The notes: generated by a model not told the origin, from the sequence alone. A DNA stretch of 64,000 bases from Tritrichomonas foetus (GCA_001839685.1 MLAK01001148.1:125067-189066), one strand, 5' to 3'; shown: positions 10,653 through 25,200, counted from the stretch's first letter. Numbers and translations: made by a program.

Positions 10653-13600
10653 TTAATATTTTTGTCTAAGCGACTTTTGAACAAAATAAACATGACTGTT
10701 TGCAGTGACAAGAATGGCGCACGATTCTTTCTGGACATATCCAACTGCAACAATTGGTGATTTGGTAGAAAATACAAAATCATCATCATCATTAATTTCC
10801 ATATAGAATGCTTCAAAAACGTAGCACTTCATAAAATCATTGGCCATAATAATGAAATCGAAACCTTTTTGATCACTGAATGATGTCCATGATTCAATTG
10901 GTCGCTTAATTTCAGTTGATCTTACATATTCACCATTTACAGTATAAAGTAAAAGAGAATATTTCATCTTTCCATCATCAACTGCAAGTTCACTACAATG
11001 AACAACAACAAACCCCCATTTTTTAGTGATGAGAATTTTTATTGGTACTTTATTGTCACCTAGTGAAACTGTTTTCACAACTGTTCCACTACTCAATGAA
11101 CAAAAAAGAAGACAATTATCATTCGTTCCAAAAACACCAAGTTGGAATACGGAATTGATGGAACAACAACGAACAGAACCTGAGAAAATTGGAATTGTGA
11201 ACTTTAATTTCTTATCTGAAAAACATGAAATGATTGCATCTCGATCAGAAATCACTGTTAAATGCTTGTCTGCAGCAATTGATGTGATTTCACATCTATG
11301 CTGTTGAATAAGTGTATCTTTTAATAAATTAATAGAAGAATTTGATGTTGTTGAAGAATCTTGATTGGAACTAACTTGGAAAAGTGTTCGTTTATTCTCA
11401 CCAATGATTGAATAAGTTTCAACTCCATTAAAAGCAGAAAGAATGTGGGTGTATTGATGTTTCATTGGTAGTTTTGGTATGTTAATTGAAACAATTGGTT
11501 GGCTGTTTATTTTCTTTCTATTTGATGAAATAAATGAAGTTTCAGAATCGCTACTTGAATCATTTGAAATGATCGAAATATTGTTAAGATTTACACTACT
11601 ATGAAGTCTATTTCTAAGCTGAGCAACACTTATATTGCTTAAACTTGTCTTTTTCTCTTTCAAGCTTCTTCTTTGTCTTCTAGTTCCACTCCTGGCATTC
11701 AGGTTCAAATTTATATTATTTACTTTATCATTACTATTGTTACTACTTTTATCGAGGCAGTTATTATTGTATGAATTGCGTATATTGGCTGCATCATAAA
11801 ATTTAGTCTGGAAATCATTATTTTTGACAGTAAAATGATTACCAGATGAGTTACCAAGGCTGTCAGAGCTGTCTTCATCAAATTCATCATTACTAAAGCT
11901 ATTAAACGAGTCATTATCATTACTTTCAATAAATGATTTGTTTATATGAAATGTTGTAGTTGAGTTATAAAGTCCTGGTGCATTCATTGACATAGACCTT
12001 GATCGATATCTTGAATTTACATGAAAATATTTTTCAATTTCACTACTTCCTTCAATTGATCTAGATTGTTTTCGGAATTTTCTTCCAGAACGTTCAAGAC
12101 TTAATCTTGGTGTAAACAAAGTATTTACGTCATTCATGATTTGATTAACATCAAAATTTTCAATTATTTTTTCAAAGTCTTGATTTAAATAAACAATATT
12201 AATTTTCGAATGTGGTAAAATAACAATCGAAGCGTTAATTTGATTGCGTGTTGATAAACAAATTTGATGAATTGCTTGTTGGTCATCAGCATTACTGTTT
12301 TCATTTTTATGCTTATTTTCTTCGTCACTTTTCTTTTCATTTTCCAATGCATTTTCATTCTTTTCTTTGTTGGCGCTGTGATTGTTGTTTTGAATAATTA
12401 TGCTTTTCTTAGGATGTGGTTCAGTAAATAGTTGAGGAGGTACTTGACCAACATGACATAATACCGCTTCTATTGTTGATCTGGCTGTTATGTCATTTAG
12501 TGATTGCTTATCATCCCAAACATTAGGATACATTGATTTCAAGAAAACGTTTGAACTTTCTCGTGCTGCTTGACCCTGCTGTTTGTATCCCCAGATTAAG
12601 TCGATCCATTCATTTAAATGTTGTGATACATAATCACTTTCTAGAGCTTTCCTATTCAAATAAATGAAATCAATTGGAGATTTAGCCCAATTAGGAAGTT
12701 TCACATTATTAATTTTAGTTTTTGAATCATTAACTTCACCTAAATCAAAACCATCAGCATTTACGAGAAACTCAGGTGTAATAAAGAATTCAGGAATAAG
12801 TTCTCGATAATCATTATGAGTAGTTGTACATAATTTATAAGTTTCAGCTATTGATTTAAAGAGTCTAGCAGGATGATCGAATTTTCCGCTCTGAATTTCA
12901 ATATGCATTGATGTAAATGGTTCATTTCTAATCAAATATAAACAAACAATTAATGGACAAGAATAACAAGAACTATACAAATAATTTCCCATACCAACAC
13001 TTGTTAGCTCTTGTTCTTTTTCCATAACTTCTTTTAATCTTTCTTCATTTAAAGCTCCTACTGGCTTAGATAAATCTCGATAAATACTTTCGTTTGTTAA
13101 ATCCAACTGTTCTGAAGAATAATCTTGAAGAACCCAAGGAAAAACAGGATACATTGATAAATCATTGAAACTTCGTCCACTATAAAAATTCAAAGCCATT
13201 AAATATTCAAAGTTTGTTAAACTATTATTTACCCATTTATCAGCAACATTTTTCTTTTGGAAAATCGCTTTAAAGTTTGATTTATGAACACGCTTAGAGA
13301 ACTTTTTGATACCATCCAGAACATCAATTGATTCCATGTTTGGAAAGTTAAGGAGAAATGAAGAACCATCATATAGAAAGATTTCAATTGCAGAAGGATG
13401 ATGAAAGCGGGTTCGTAAATAAACATCTTTAATATCTTCAAATTGAATAATATATTTCTTTTTATCTTGAACTGAGATAACAATACAATTTGATGATAAG
13501 ATAAAAGTTGCTTCAATAACATGTTCTTGTTTTGCTTTAATGATTTCACATGGTAATTCAAAGCAAACATAAAAAGTGGAATTATTAGAATTTGAATTAT

Positions 13601-16600
13601 TATTAATTTCTTCATTATTATGAATATTTTCATTTTCATCAATAAGGTAATCATTGCTTACCATATCATTAAAAAGTGGAGATGAATCACTTTCATATTT
13701 GCTCTTTAATTCTTCTTTATATTTTTCAAATAATGATTTTGCTGTTGTGATATCACCTGAATCTCTCAATAAAGAGGCTTCAATATGAGGATTAAAATGA
13801 TAATTGTTTTTAAATTTAGGTGCAAAATAAGCATAACACATTGTAAAGTCACGTTTAAAGTGCTGTTCTTTCAATAAATTAGATGGTATATTTTTATGCC
13901 ATGGTGCTCGATCGGTTGAAAAACAATGCCACATTCTATGCCATTTGCGGCTTAATTTTGAATTCTTTAGGTTAATTTTATCGGAAAATTCATTCACAGA
14001 GTTAATCATTTGTGTGTAAATGTCAAAACGAACAGAATTATATATTTCATTGGCCATGATACTACATGTGTCTTGGAATTTTTTAATTTCATTCAATTGC
14101 TTTGTTGTTGATTGAGGCGCAGAATTTTTCTTATAAAATTTCTTTAAACAATAATAAGAACGTTCCCTCATTTCATTTTCAGGTAATTTAAGTAAATTCG
14201 TTCCAGTATTTGCACGTAAAGAATTTAAATCAAAAAGACAAGAAGCACCAATCAATTTTTGGAATTCAATTTTAGATGCAATAGTTAAAGCTTCATCTGG
14301 TTTAGATAGAAGTATAAATGATGCAATAATTAGAATGTTATTTAGTTCATCTGGATTATATTTATTTTCATACATTCTTAAATAATCTAAAGCAATATCA
14401 ACATCAACCCATTTCATATTTTTATCTAAGCGTAAACCAAAATGATAACATAAAGTGTTTTCATCAAGATCCATAATTAAAGTATCTAAATCATTTGCTA
14501 AAATAAAAGTATTATTCGGAGAAAGTTCTGACGAATCATTTCCAGAATTGGAATTATTTACACAAAATCTGTTATAGAATCTGGCATCAAACATAGAAGT
14601 TCTTCTGTTTGTTGAAACAATAGCTTTAGGCGATATCTTAAAAATTACTTTCTTTACCAAATTAGGTGAGTACCTTTCAGATCCATCAGAATTTTTAGGC
14701 AATAATAATCGTCTTTTAAGTATTTGAGAAGAAAAGTCAGTTTTATTCTGAATTGAATTAATTGAATCAAGATTTTCTCTTTGAGTAAATTCACGAAAAG
14801 GTGATTCATCAAATAAAATTTTGAGATTGGATGAAGGATTTTCAATGTGTCTTCTAAAGAATAAAAAGTGCCTTACATATTTGAAATAAAGTGCGTAAAT
14901 AGAAGAATTAATTTCCGATTGTTTTTGTCTCGAAATCAGCGAAGAATGAAATTCTTTAATAAACATTTCTTTAATAAAATCATTGTCAACATTTAAAATT
15001 GTAGCAATTAGGTCACATGTTGTATATAAATCATCAAATGAATCAAGTGAGCAGTTAACAAGAAAAGATATTATTTTCTTTTTAAGTTCAAGTTTATCAT
15101 GATCAATCACAAAAATAGAGAAAACAGGCCATAAACACCACACTTTTCCTTGTACATATTCAGATGAGGGGGTTAATTCTGAATAAAAAGATTCCATATA
15201 ATGATGACCAAGATTGAGTGCCATCCAGCTACATATTTGGAAAAATTGTGGAAAACCATTTTGAACAATTTGATCTAGGAATTTATAATAAAGTACAGAA
15301 CTAATGTTTTGTGAATCAATTTGATGCAAAATTATATCAGTTATCAATGTGTGATTTTCGAAGATATCATTTAAAAATCCTTTTTGAATGGCAATTAGGA
15401 TAACTTTGAAGCCCAATATAGAAATTTCTTTGTTTTTTTCTTTAATTAAATAAATAAGAAGCCTAATATACTTCAATGAGCCAATTCCTAACAATGGAGA
15501 ATTCTCTTCTATCAATAGCATATTAAGAAGGTTTATAAAATCAATTTGTTGCCTGCAATCGCGACATGTTACAATATTATTTATTAAAAAGTTAAAATCA
15601 TTGATATTAAATGATTTTTTGGATAATTGCAATGCAATAACGAGTAAATATTGCCGTATTTCTCCAATTTGAAAGTGACAATTTCGAACTCTTCTTATTT
15701 TTGAACAAATATTTTGTTCTTCATGTGAATAGTAATAATACGTTCGCATCAATGTTATACACCATTGAAAATCACAGGATTTAAATGCAATATCACTATA
15801 TTGAGAAAATAATACATTTGTCCAATGTTCTATGATGAAGCGATGATCTTCAGGTGTACAACGCATCCATATGTCGATATTAATCAATATATGATTAAAT
15901 AAACTTTCTTTTAGGTCCCTATCATTAACTTTAATAAATATTTCATACAATTTTGAGTATTTTTCAAATGAAATATGTTCTTCATTCACTGAGATTAATA
16001 AAAAAGAAAGAACATCAAACCCACCTGCTTCAAAAAACATTTTTTGTGCTTCATTACTCCTTTGCAGTGAATAGATTAAGATATCTAAGGTTAAATTTGG
16101 CAATTCTACCATTTTTTCATTATTTTTACCAACTATATCCCATTGTACAACAAGTGGTAATATCAAATCAACCCCAATTCTCTTACAAAATATATCAGCG
16201 AAGGAAACAGGACGAAGCGAATTTATTGTAGTGTTAGAATAAATTGGTGAATCATTAACAATGTTCTTCAATTCGATAATTCCAACTCTCTCAATTGGAA
16301 TAAAAGCAAAATGTGGTTTTAATTCGTTATCGATTTGATCTTTTCCTAAATTCACCAAATTTTGAATTTTTTCAATTCCAATCATTGGATACATTGAAAA
16401 CTGAGAAACAAATGCTGGCTGTTCTGGCGTTTGAGATTCATCAGATGTACCACAAAATAAACAATTAATTACTAAAGAATCACCAAAAGTAAAATTATCG
16501 ACACAAGTTGTACTAATAATTTCTTGATCAAGGGTAAAAATAATTTTTTTAAGGAACCCAGGCGTTTTTAATTCTGAATTCACAATGGTTTCAAACGTTA

Positions 16601-19487
16601 CTGTTATCAAATGCCATTTATGCTAAAAAAAATTACATTCAAACTCGACTTGCTGATTCGAAAAATATATATTTAAAGAATCCCAAGATAAAATTATCTT
16701 GAAAGCAGAGCTTTTGTTCTTTGGATCAGTGAAACTACAGAGTTTTGGTAAATAAAAAGGAGAATTTCCACTCATGCAAATCCAAAAGCATAATGTGAAA
16801 TTATTATTTACAATATTGCCTTTAACCTGATTAATTGTAAATTCATTAGAATTATCAAATGGAATTACAATGCTATCATTTTCAGGTGGACAAGAAACTA
16901 ACGATAAAAATGTTTTGAGCGTTTTCTCATGAAAATTTGGCAAAGTTTTCCCATTGTCTAAACAAAAAAGCTGAATAAAACTTTGCACAACAGAAACTGA
17001 TGAACAGTGCTTAGAAATTTCCATTAATAAAATATTAATTGTATCAAATATTATTTCATTATTGGAATTATCGTTTGAATTATTCAAATCTCTGTATTTT
17101 TCAAGTAAATGAATTAAGCAAATATCAATTTCATTCGTACTCATTTTGACTTTATTATAATCAGATGATTGACATAATTTATTAATTAAAGATAAAACCG
17201 AATTCATATAAGGTGTATTGTAAAAAATATTAATCATAGTTCTAACAACCCCAGGTTGTTTTAATTCAATAAGATTGTTCATAGAAGTATCAATTTGTTC
17301 ATGTTTTCGACCCAATATGATCCTTGTGAGTGAATTCACTAAATTTTCATCAATAATTATGATTTTAGAAATAGTGGATTCAAGTGCTAAGATATCTGAG
17401 GAAGTTAATGTATAAGAATTAGAGCAATTAATTAAAAGCTCAAATACATTATTAATTAAAGCAACTGAACATTCATTATCTTTCGGCAATTTGAATAGAT
17501 TCAAACATAAAGGTGATATAATTGTCATGAAAATATCGACTGTTTTGATATTTTGAGGTATTACTCTATTTATGAATTTAAGCAATTCATTTGTTTCATC
17601 AACATATTCAATTTTATCAAGATGTTTGAAAACTTTTCCAAAAATTACTTTGATTTGATTTACCACATCACAATGAAGTGAATCAAATTCACTTGAATGT
17701 GGATAGAGACAAAACAGTTTGAGTAAGAAAGGACGAAGGCTTTTCTCAAAAATAAGTGAAGATATACCAATTACAAATTCATTATCGCTAAAAAACATTC
17801 GTAAGTTAACATCATTTTGAAGTATATGTTCTAGAAAGTGAAAAATGGCTTGCTTAGCAATTCTTATCCCGTTTATATTTTTAATCAATTCATTTTTAGA
17901 TTTGTAGAATGATGAATAAAAGGAATTTGCATTGAAAATCAAATCAATAAACATTGCTCCTTTTTCATAAGATAAGCTCATTTCAATTTTAGAGAGTCGA
18001 TACAGAGTTTCGGCAAATAAAAGCGGATATTGAAAGAGTGACTGAAGAAATCTTTGATAATCAATTAAAGAAGAATTTATAATGATTTCCAAAATTTTTG
18101 ACCTTAATGAATTAATCAAAGGCCAATTGCTATCATTTTCATTTTTGTTGATATTATTGAAATCATCACCAATGATACTTTGAGAGTTAAAACTATCTAT
18201 ATTCTTGGAAAGCATCTGAAAATCAAATATAGTAATTCGTGGATTAAAAATATTTGAATTGGTTAAAATTTCAAAAGGTATATCAAAAATTGCAGTCTTT
18301 TTCAATTGTTCAAAAATATAAAAATAGCAAAGCATATAAAAATAAGAGTGGTCAAATTCTTTCTTACATTTAAGAAAGCTTAAAGCAGTTAATGAACACA
18401 ATTCAGCATTACAAGAAAAATGATTAATAAAGAATTTCAAAACCTGTCCTAAATTTTCATCAATGAAACTTTCAAGTGGAAAATTGTTTATTGAAAAATC
18501 AAAATCAAAATCGGTATCTAAAGGTTCATCGAAATTATTCAAATATAAAAATGGATCTTCATTTTTTGGATTGGTTTCCCATTCATCTTCCAACTTATTT
18601 TCAGAAAAAAAAAAACAAACAAATTCTTTACGATTTAATTCTTCATAATTAATCAAAAATTTCTAAAAAAAATTCACTTTCACTGTAAAACCAAGTGGAA
18701 TAATTGAAATAAACGGTAAAACAAAATCAATTGAGAGATATTTGGATAATGTTGAAATATATTCGATTGCTTGTAGTTCAAACTTTGAAAGAGATCGACA
18801 AACGATAGGAACAGCTTCTTCTAACGTTTTAACAGGGACATCCTGCGAATATTTTTTAACCAAGTTTGTTAAAAGTTGAAAATATTCACTTTCTCCCTTT
18901 TCAGTCTTTGTTAATTGATAAGCTGATTGATCAACGACATTAAAGTATTTTTTTGGTGCAATAAATTCCGATCCATTCATGACTTGATCAATCATTTTAT
19001 AAATTGCCCCGGCTGGAAGCTCGGCAGAATGAGATACAAGATACAGCAGTAAGTAATACATGATAGAAGAAGCAATATTGATAGTAGATTTTTCAGATTT
19101 CACACAATTTAAAATCAAAAGAATATTATCATAAATTAATTCACCAATTTCACTGCTGGAGTTCTCAGAAACGATCCACGAAAGATATGAAAAGAATATG
19201 ATTGTTGAGGAAAGCGAATTTTCGGTTTCGAATAAATCACGATTACATTTAAAACCTTTCAAAATGAGCAAATTCAAAGGAAAATCAAATGAATTTGATT
19301 TTAAAACTTCTTCAAATGGTTTTTCACCTGACAATTCTTTCTTAATTTTACGTATTGGCAATTTGGACGAAAAAAGATGAGATATTTCCGATTTCAAATT
19401 TTTTGGGATGGCTTTCGATGTGATTTTACTCGGCAGAGTGAGCGAAATAATAGCAGTGCAGAGCTCGTTCGGAGAGAGAATCCCCAT
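10653..19487 (-). CDS. BEACH-domain protein 1 (neurobeachin/LYST-like), two in-frame TAG stops
   Basis: A very large BEACH protein, a family that scaffolds vesicle and endolysosome traffic. The frame from the ATG at 19487 runs 2945 codons with TAG at codon 275 (18663-18665) and codon 955 (16623-16625). Both stops directly follow a run of eight T in the coding strand and the frame is unchanged after each. Order: alpha-solenoid N-terminus; ConA-like lectin module near 880-1000 (NFTLCFWICM); second helical region; PH-like domain near 1975 (ELPCEIIKA); BEACH domain about 2080-2380 (SGRSFNDLSMYPVFPWVLQDY, IEIQSGKFDHPARLF); Ser/Asn-rich linker; WD40-type propeller at the C-terminus. It matches the intact protein at 27571-35907 along its length, with the lectin module at the same residue position, so the three open pieces are one gene. 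At the second stop the paralogue has Leu (PLKKW against F-stop-HKW). Confidence 0.85.
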
Positions 19488-20762
19488 TCCTCTGATCGAC
19501 TAGATAAGCCTTGAAAATTGATGAATTTTTGTCTTTTATTGAAATTCAAAGTCAACAAACTTTTTGACCTTCATCTTGATACACGTTTATTTATTATTTC
19601 AAATATGAACCAACCGAAAAAATCAATTAAAAAAGTTAACTTTGACACTAATAGAAAAAGTGATCACAAGTCACTTTTATATTATTGACTGTCACATATT
19701 CGTAAAATAGATCACATCTCATTCCTTGCTCATGTAACTGTATTATTGATATCTCTTATGCATGGTGAGAAGCTAATGGCCCAGAAACAATCATTCTGAG
19801 AAAAAATGATTCATATTATCATTAACAAGAGTGAGTGAATATTATTGATCATCTCATAATATATTTAATCTTACATATATTTAAACATATATTACACAAT
19901 GAAAAATTGTTGGTAAATGCTTTAGTTCGTTCTTTTTTAATGAATCAATCTATTACAATTAAATAACTTCATTATGAAATAAAGACAACAATTTAATCAA
20001 AATAATTTGATCTAAAGGGAGATAAAGATTATAAAATTCTAATCAAAAAAAAATTGAATTGATTGAATTTATTGAATAGAAAAATCAAACAATTATAATT
20101 CAATAAAAAAAAATAAAATTTATTCAATGATGTCGCTGATACAACATGACGGATTTCTCGGTAATATCAGTGCAAACAAAGAGATATCTCTATTTCATGA
20201 AAGGAAACAAGAAAAATATTCGTAAATAAATCTATTGTTCATCAGAATATTTTCGTGAATAATGAATAGAATATTATATATTATCATTTCTTTTGATATA
20301 TAACTTATTATTCCAACTCTAGAATGACAAGATCAACCTTGTGCTATAGAGTTTCTCAATTTGTTCAGCAACTTTTCATTTAAAATCGATCATATAAAAT
20401 TTTTAAAAAAAATATCATTATATTTTGAATGATGTATTGATTATTTTTTCAATATCTCAGAATAATATGAATGAATATTCAATAAATTGAATATTGTGAA
20501 GATACTTTTAAAATTTTCAATACTTTTTTTTGGAAATCTCACAAAATTGAGCCATGGATGTATTTACCATCTATCTCAATGATCTCAAAGGATCTAAAAA
20601 ATAAATGCTAAATTCTAATTCTTGATGTTTTTATATAAAAAGTGATTCTGATATTTTTGAAATACATCAAACCATATTTCTTTCAAAATTATAAAATGAA
20701 TCATTTACTTATGAAAAAGTTTACCGTCGATATCTCACTTCTCAAATTTCAGATCAATCATT
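19488..20762. other. Divergent intergenic region between BEACH 1 and the kinase
   Basis: No coding frame is supported. The region is a shared upstream zone for the minus-strand BEACH gene and the plus-strand kinase. A TTGACC motif occurs at about 19563, some 80 nt upstream of the BEACH start. The remainder is AT-rich with repeated ATTCAATAA-like words. Confidence 0.45.
20735..20747 (+). promoter_or_regulatory. Initiator-like element before the kinase gene
   Basis: TCACTTCTCAAAT starts 28 nt before the kinase ATG and fits most positions of the Trichomonas vaginalis initiator consensus (TCAYTWYTCATTA). A second TCATT lies directly before the ATG. The function is inferred by analogy. Confidence 0.45.
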
Positions 20763-21797
20763 ATGGAGCACAGTCAAGAAATAGTTCTTCCCTATCAAAT
20801 CAGATCATATGTTCTCGAATCAGTCATTGGATATGGAGGTTTTGGCACAGTCTACAAGGCGAAATCGTTGAACTATGGAAATGAATATGAATTTGCAGTG
20901 AAGTCAATTAAAATGCCTGATAAAATGAACAGCAAGCATTACAAGCACTATCAATCTTTCGAATCAGAAGTACAATCGTTAAAGAGGCTAGATCATCCTA
21001 ATATTATTCGATTGTATGATTATTTTCAGGAAGGAAGCTATATGTTCTTAGTTTTAGAATATTGTGAAGGAGGAACTCTTGAAACAAATATACCAACATT
21101 AACGTATTATGAAAAGATCAAAGCCTGTTTGGATATTGTCAATGGTATCACTTACATTCATGAAAATATGATTGCTCACAGAGATATCAAAACTTTAAAT
21201 ATATTGTTTGATTCAAACGGAAGGGCCAAAATTGCTGATTTTGGTTTGAGTCAAAAATTCTTTCAAGATAACGATAAAATTTCCAAAACTGAAGGATCGT
21301 TATTGTATATCTCTCCAGAAATTATTAAGGGAGTTCCTTTTTCTGCATTCAAATCAGACATTTGGGCACTCGGTGTGCTAATATATCGAGTTTTCACTGG
21401 AATTTATCCATTCAGTGGTTTTGACAAAGATGAAATCGTCAAAAATATTCTATGTGGAATATACAATTTGTCTTTGGTTCCACCTCCATTAGTTGGTGTT
21501 GTGAAAAGCTCGCTTTTGCCTCATCCAGAAGATAGAATGAAAATTGAAACAATCCAACAAACTTTAACCAAACTCTGCAAAGATAGTAAAACATTTTTTT
21601 CTGCTAGATTAGGAAAGTTACAACGTAGCAGTATCATCATTTCATCAAATATAAAATTAGCATCAGGAAAATCAGGTCCATTGTCACTCACAAATCTGAA
21701 CAAGCAAAGACAATTAACGAAAAAATTTCTATCTCCATCCAAACTTGCCCTGCATAACTTTTATACCAGTAGAAGCAAATTGAATTTACATGAATAA
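20763..21797 (+). CDS. Serine/threonine protein kinase (CAMK/NEK-like)
   Basis: A 344-residue protein kinase. Gly loop GYGGFG at 23-28, ATP-binding Lys47 (FAVKSIK), probable helix-C Glu69, catalytic loop HRDIKTLN with Asp141, DFG Asp159, SPE in the P+1 region (about 184-186), and SDIWALGVLIYRVFTG. Thr in place of the usual Pro after HRDIK (HRDIKT rather than HRDIKP) is a mild deviation; all catalytic residues are present. The catalytic domain fills residues 16-270, followed by a basic Ser-rich tail (about 280-344) without a recognisable domain. The ATG at 20763 is preceded by an initiator-like motif. Substrate and pathway are unknown. Confidence 0.92.
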   Translation: MEHSQEIVLPYQIRSYVLESVIGYGGFGTVYKAKSLNYGNEYEFAVKSIKMPDKMNSKHYKHYQSFESEVQSLKRLDHPNIIRLYDYFQEGSYMFLVLEYCEGGTLETNIPTLTYYEKIKACLDIVNGITYIHENMIAHRDIKTLNILFDSNGRAKIADFGLSQKFFQDNDKISKTEGSLLYISPEIIKGVPFSAFKSDIWALGVLIYRVFTGIYPFSGFDKDEIVKNILCGIYNLSLVPPPLVGVVKSSLLPHPEDRMKIETIQQTLTKLCKDSKTFFSARLGKLQRSSIIISSNIKLASGKSGPLSLTNLNKQRQLTKKFLSPSKLALHNFYTSRSKLNLHE

Positions 21798-22235
21798 AGC
21801 ACGTCACATCATGAGAAGCTGGTAGTTGTATTGGCTTATCACATGAAAATGTATTGTTAATTAAACATGAATGTATCATTTTTGGCATTTTATAATATTA
21901 TTCAATGTTTCCATCTCGAATTAACTAATTGGGAAGATATATTATAATATTTTTCCATATATAATGAAATACTCACTCTATTTTTTGAAATAACTCATTA
22001 GAGATTCGAAAAAGTTTATATAAGTCTTCTTGGAATAGTTTTTTGACCAAATATCTCTGTCAGATTGTTTGTCAAAAATAATGTCATTTTTTACAGAGTC
22101 ATCATTTATTCTGTTGATATTTGGTCTCAAATTGATTTCACCGGAACAATTGATAATTTATTTGGTCTGTCATATTCTTTTTTTCACAATTAAGAATCCA
22201 TATTTTCATTGAAAAAGAAAATATGTGAATATATA
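21798..22235. other. Intergenic between kinase and BTB-Sel1 gene
   Basis: No gene. A TCATTG initiator-like word at 22206-22211 precedes the Sel1 gene start. An out-of-frame ATG followed at once by TGA (22222-22227) lies between it and the true ATG at 22236. Confidence 0.5.
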
Positions 22236-25200
22236 ATGCCTGAAAAAGTTGAAATATTTCAAAATCATTCATTGATGAGTGACATTTCCTTATCAATCGA
22301 AGACCCAATAGTAACATTTCAACATCAAAGCAAAGATGATGTTCACTTTCAAGTTCCTTATTCATTATTCTCGCGCCGTTCGAAAAAAAAAAAAATAATG
22401 AAATTGCCGCATTCCTTCACGATAGAATTTTCAGATTACGATAATCCCGCAGCAGTTGAAATCCTTGTATTTTACTTGAACAGTGGAAAAGCCAAATTCG
22501 AAAAAGATGCCGTACTCGATTTATTTTGTTTATGTCATTATTTTTATGTATACAAGCTTGCTTTAATTTGCCGAGATTATATGACCAAAAACATTTCGGT
22601 TAATGAGGTGACTTCGTTTATTGCTGGAAGAGTTTCAAAAGGATTGGAAATTTCCGCATTTGCTGATTATGTTTCAACTTATCTTAAATTTTTCTCAAAT
22701 ACTCCAAATTTTTTTACAAGAATTCCATTGGATTTTATTGTAGATATTTTTAAAAATGCGAAAATCACGCCAGATGAATACCTGAATTATTCAATTGATC
22801 TTTACAAAAATTCAAATTTTAATGAAAGTGCACTTCAAATACTTCAATTTACTGATATTGAAAATGTGTCAACTGAATTGTTAACAAAATTACAAAAATT
22901 GTTAAAGAAAAAAAATAAACCTTATCCATATTTCGAACTGATTAATACAATTTTATTAAATAGAGATGAAGTCAATATGAACACTTCTGATGATATTCAA
23001 GTTTATCACCTTGAAGCCAAAATACAATCATTATCGAATACTTTATTAAAAGTGGCACAAGGTAATCAAAAAGAAGCCCTCTATTTAATTTCTGGACTTT
23101 ATGAGAGCGATTCATTAGTTGGTGCAAATCCAAAACAAATTCTTGAAAATTATCTAAAAATCGCTACAACAGCAAACGACAAAAATGCTTACTTTGAAGC
23201 AGCAGAAAGGTTCGCTAATGGCGTGGGAATTGCAAATCCAGATATTAAAAAAGCTGTCGATTTATATGAAAAAGCATCAAAATTGGGACATCAAAAATCT
23301 TGCATTATTTTGGCACAAAAAGTAATAAACGGCCTTGGTATTCCTCTTAAAGCACAAAAAGAATTCGAGTTTGTTCAAAGTGCTGCTTTTATCAATGATG
23401 TTAATTCTTTATATTGCTTAGCTAATTTTTACAGAGATGGGTACGGCTGTCGAAAAAGTAATTTAATGGCAATTCGTTATTATTTACTTGCTCATAAAGC
23501 TGGACATAATGAAGCATTAAATAAATTTAAAGATTTGTCAGCAAGATCAAATCAACAAACCGAAAAAGAAGCCAAAAAATTAATAAAAACATATTTTGAC
23601 AATAATGAGGATTTAATCAATAATTTGAAACTAATCGCTGATTCTGAATATTCAGAAGGTATAATTAAATATATTAATGCACTTGAACAATTGGAAAGGT
23701 ATCATGAAGCAAAAAGATATTGTAAACAAGCTATAAATTTGGGTTTTTTAGAAGGTGTGAATTTACTTTCATTTATCTATATGAAAACCAAGAAATATGA
23801 CAAAGCATTCAAAAACATAATGAGCGTAAAATCTTTAGAAATACCTGACGTTTATTATTATTTGTCATATTTCTATAAGTATGGGTGGGGGGTTCCCAAA
23901 AATGAACAACAAATGCATATAAATTTCCAAAAAGCTGCCGAACTTGGTCATAAAATTTCCATGCTTTTAGTTGCAAATAAAAATAATGACTTGCCAGCAA
24001 TTGAAAAAATCATTAAAAATTATCAATCAAGAAGTGCAAAATATTATCTTGGAAAAATGTTGATTGAAGGAAAATATGATGGAAAACCACAAGTTTCTCG
24101 TGGTGTTTCTTTAATTAAAGATTCAGCTGAAAATGGATGCATTGATGCATGCTTTTATTATGGAAAATTATTGGACGAAGGAGAATTGGTCACTCGTGAT
24201 GGAAATCAAGCTAATTATTACATTAAGCAAGCAGTAAATCAAAATCATCAATCTGCCGTTGTTTATCACATCTATAAAGTTTTATTGCTCAAAGAAAATA
24301 AAACATATTATAATGAAGCTCTCCGTGTTATTAATATAATGAAAAGATTCAATAATCCGTCAGTACGATATAAATCTGGTGTTCTGCTTAACAATATGGA
24401 TGATGATTTACGTCAAAGCTCTGATTCTGAAAGTATTTGCGGAATGTTTCAATATGGTCTTAAATTACTTGAAGAAAAGAAAGATTATTATGAAGCATTG
24501 AATCTGTTTTTGAAGGCTGGTTTATTAGGATTAGACATTGCACTTTACTATTATGCAATTAATGCAATTAAATTCCCTGAACTTGAAAGTATTGGAATTT
24601 CTTATTTAAGATATCTGTCGAATAAAGGACATACTCCTTCTCAAACTGCTTTTGGAATATATCACTATGAACATGGTAATTTTGACATTGCAATTCGCTA
24701 TTTAAAGCCAAATGCTTATAATAAAGATAGAGTTGCTGAATTCTACTATGGAAAAATGCTGATGTATGGACAAGGAATGAAACAGGATTTGTCTTTAGCA
24801 CTTAATTTTTTCAGGCTTTCTGATTCGAAGAAATATGGACCTGCACAAAATATGCTAATTAATGTTTTATTAGAAATGGATGATAAAATTCAGCTACAGG
24901 CATATTTACAGCATAATTTTGACAAAAGTCCATTCATTCAATATAAATATGCTTCTTTATTTTTCTCGAATTATTTTGAAAAACCTGAAATAGATGAAGA
25001 TTTTGCAATTGATTTATTAAAACTGTCGTGCTTATATGAGGATTCCAACGGTTTATGGAAATTTGGAATTTTCTTAAGAGATGGCCATATTGTTGCCAAA
25101 AATTCTCAGGAATCATATCAATATTTTAGACGATCTGCTAAGCTTGGAAATCCAACAGGAAAGTGCTGCCTTGGGAATTTGCTAATAAAAGGAAACAATA

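Noticed and set aside
10653..19487. Three separate genes instead of one BEACH gene
   Set aside because: The three pieces are in one frame, begin with TTG or other non-ATG codons internally, and align end to end with one intact paralogue.
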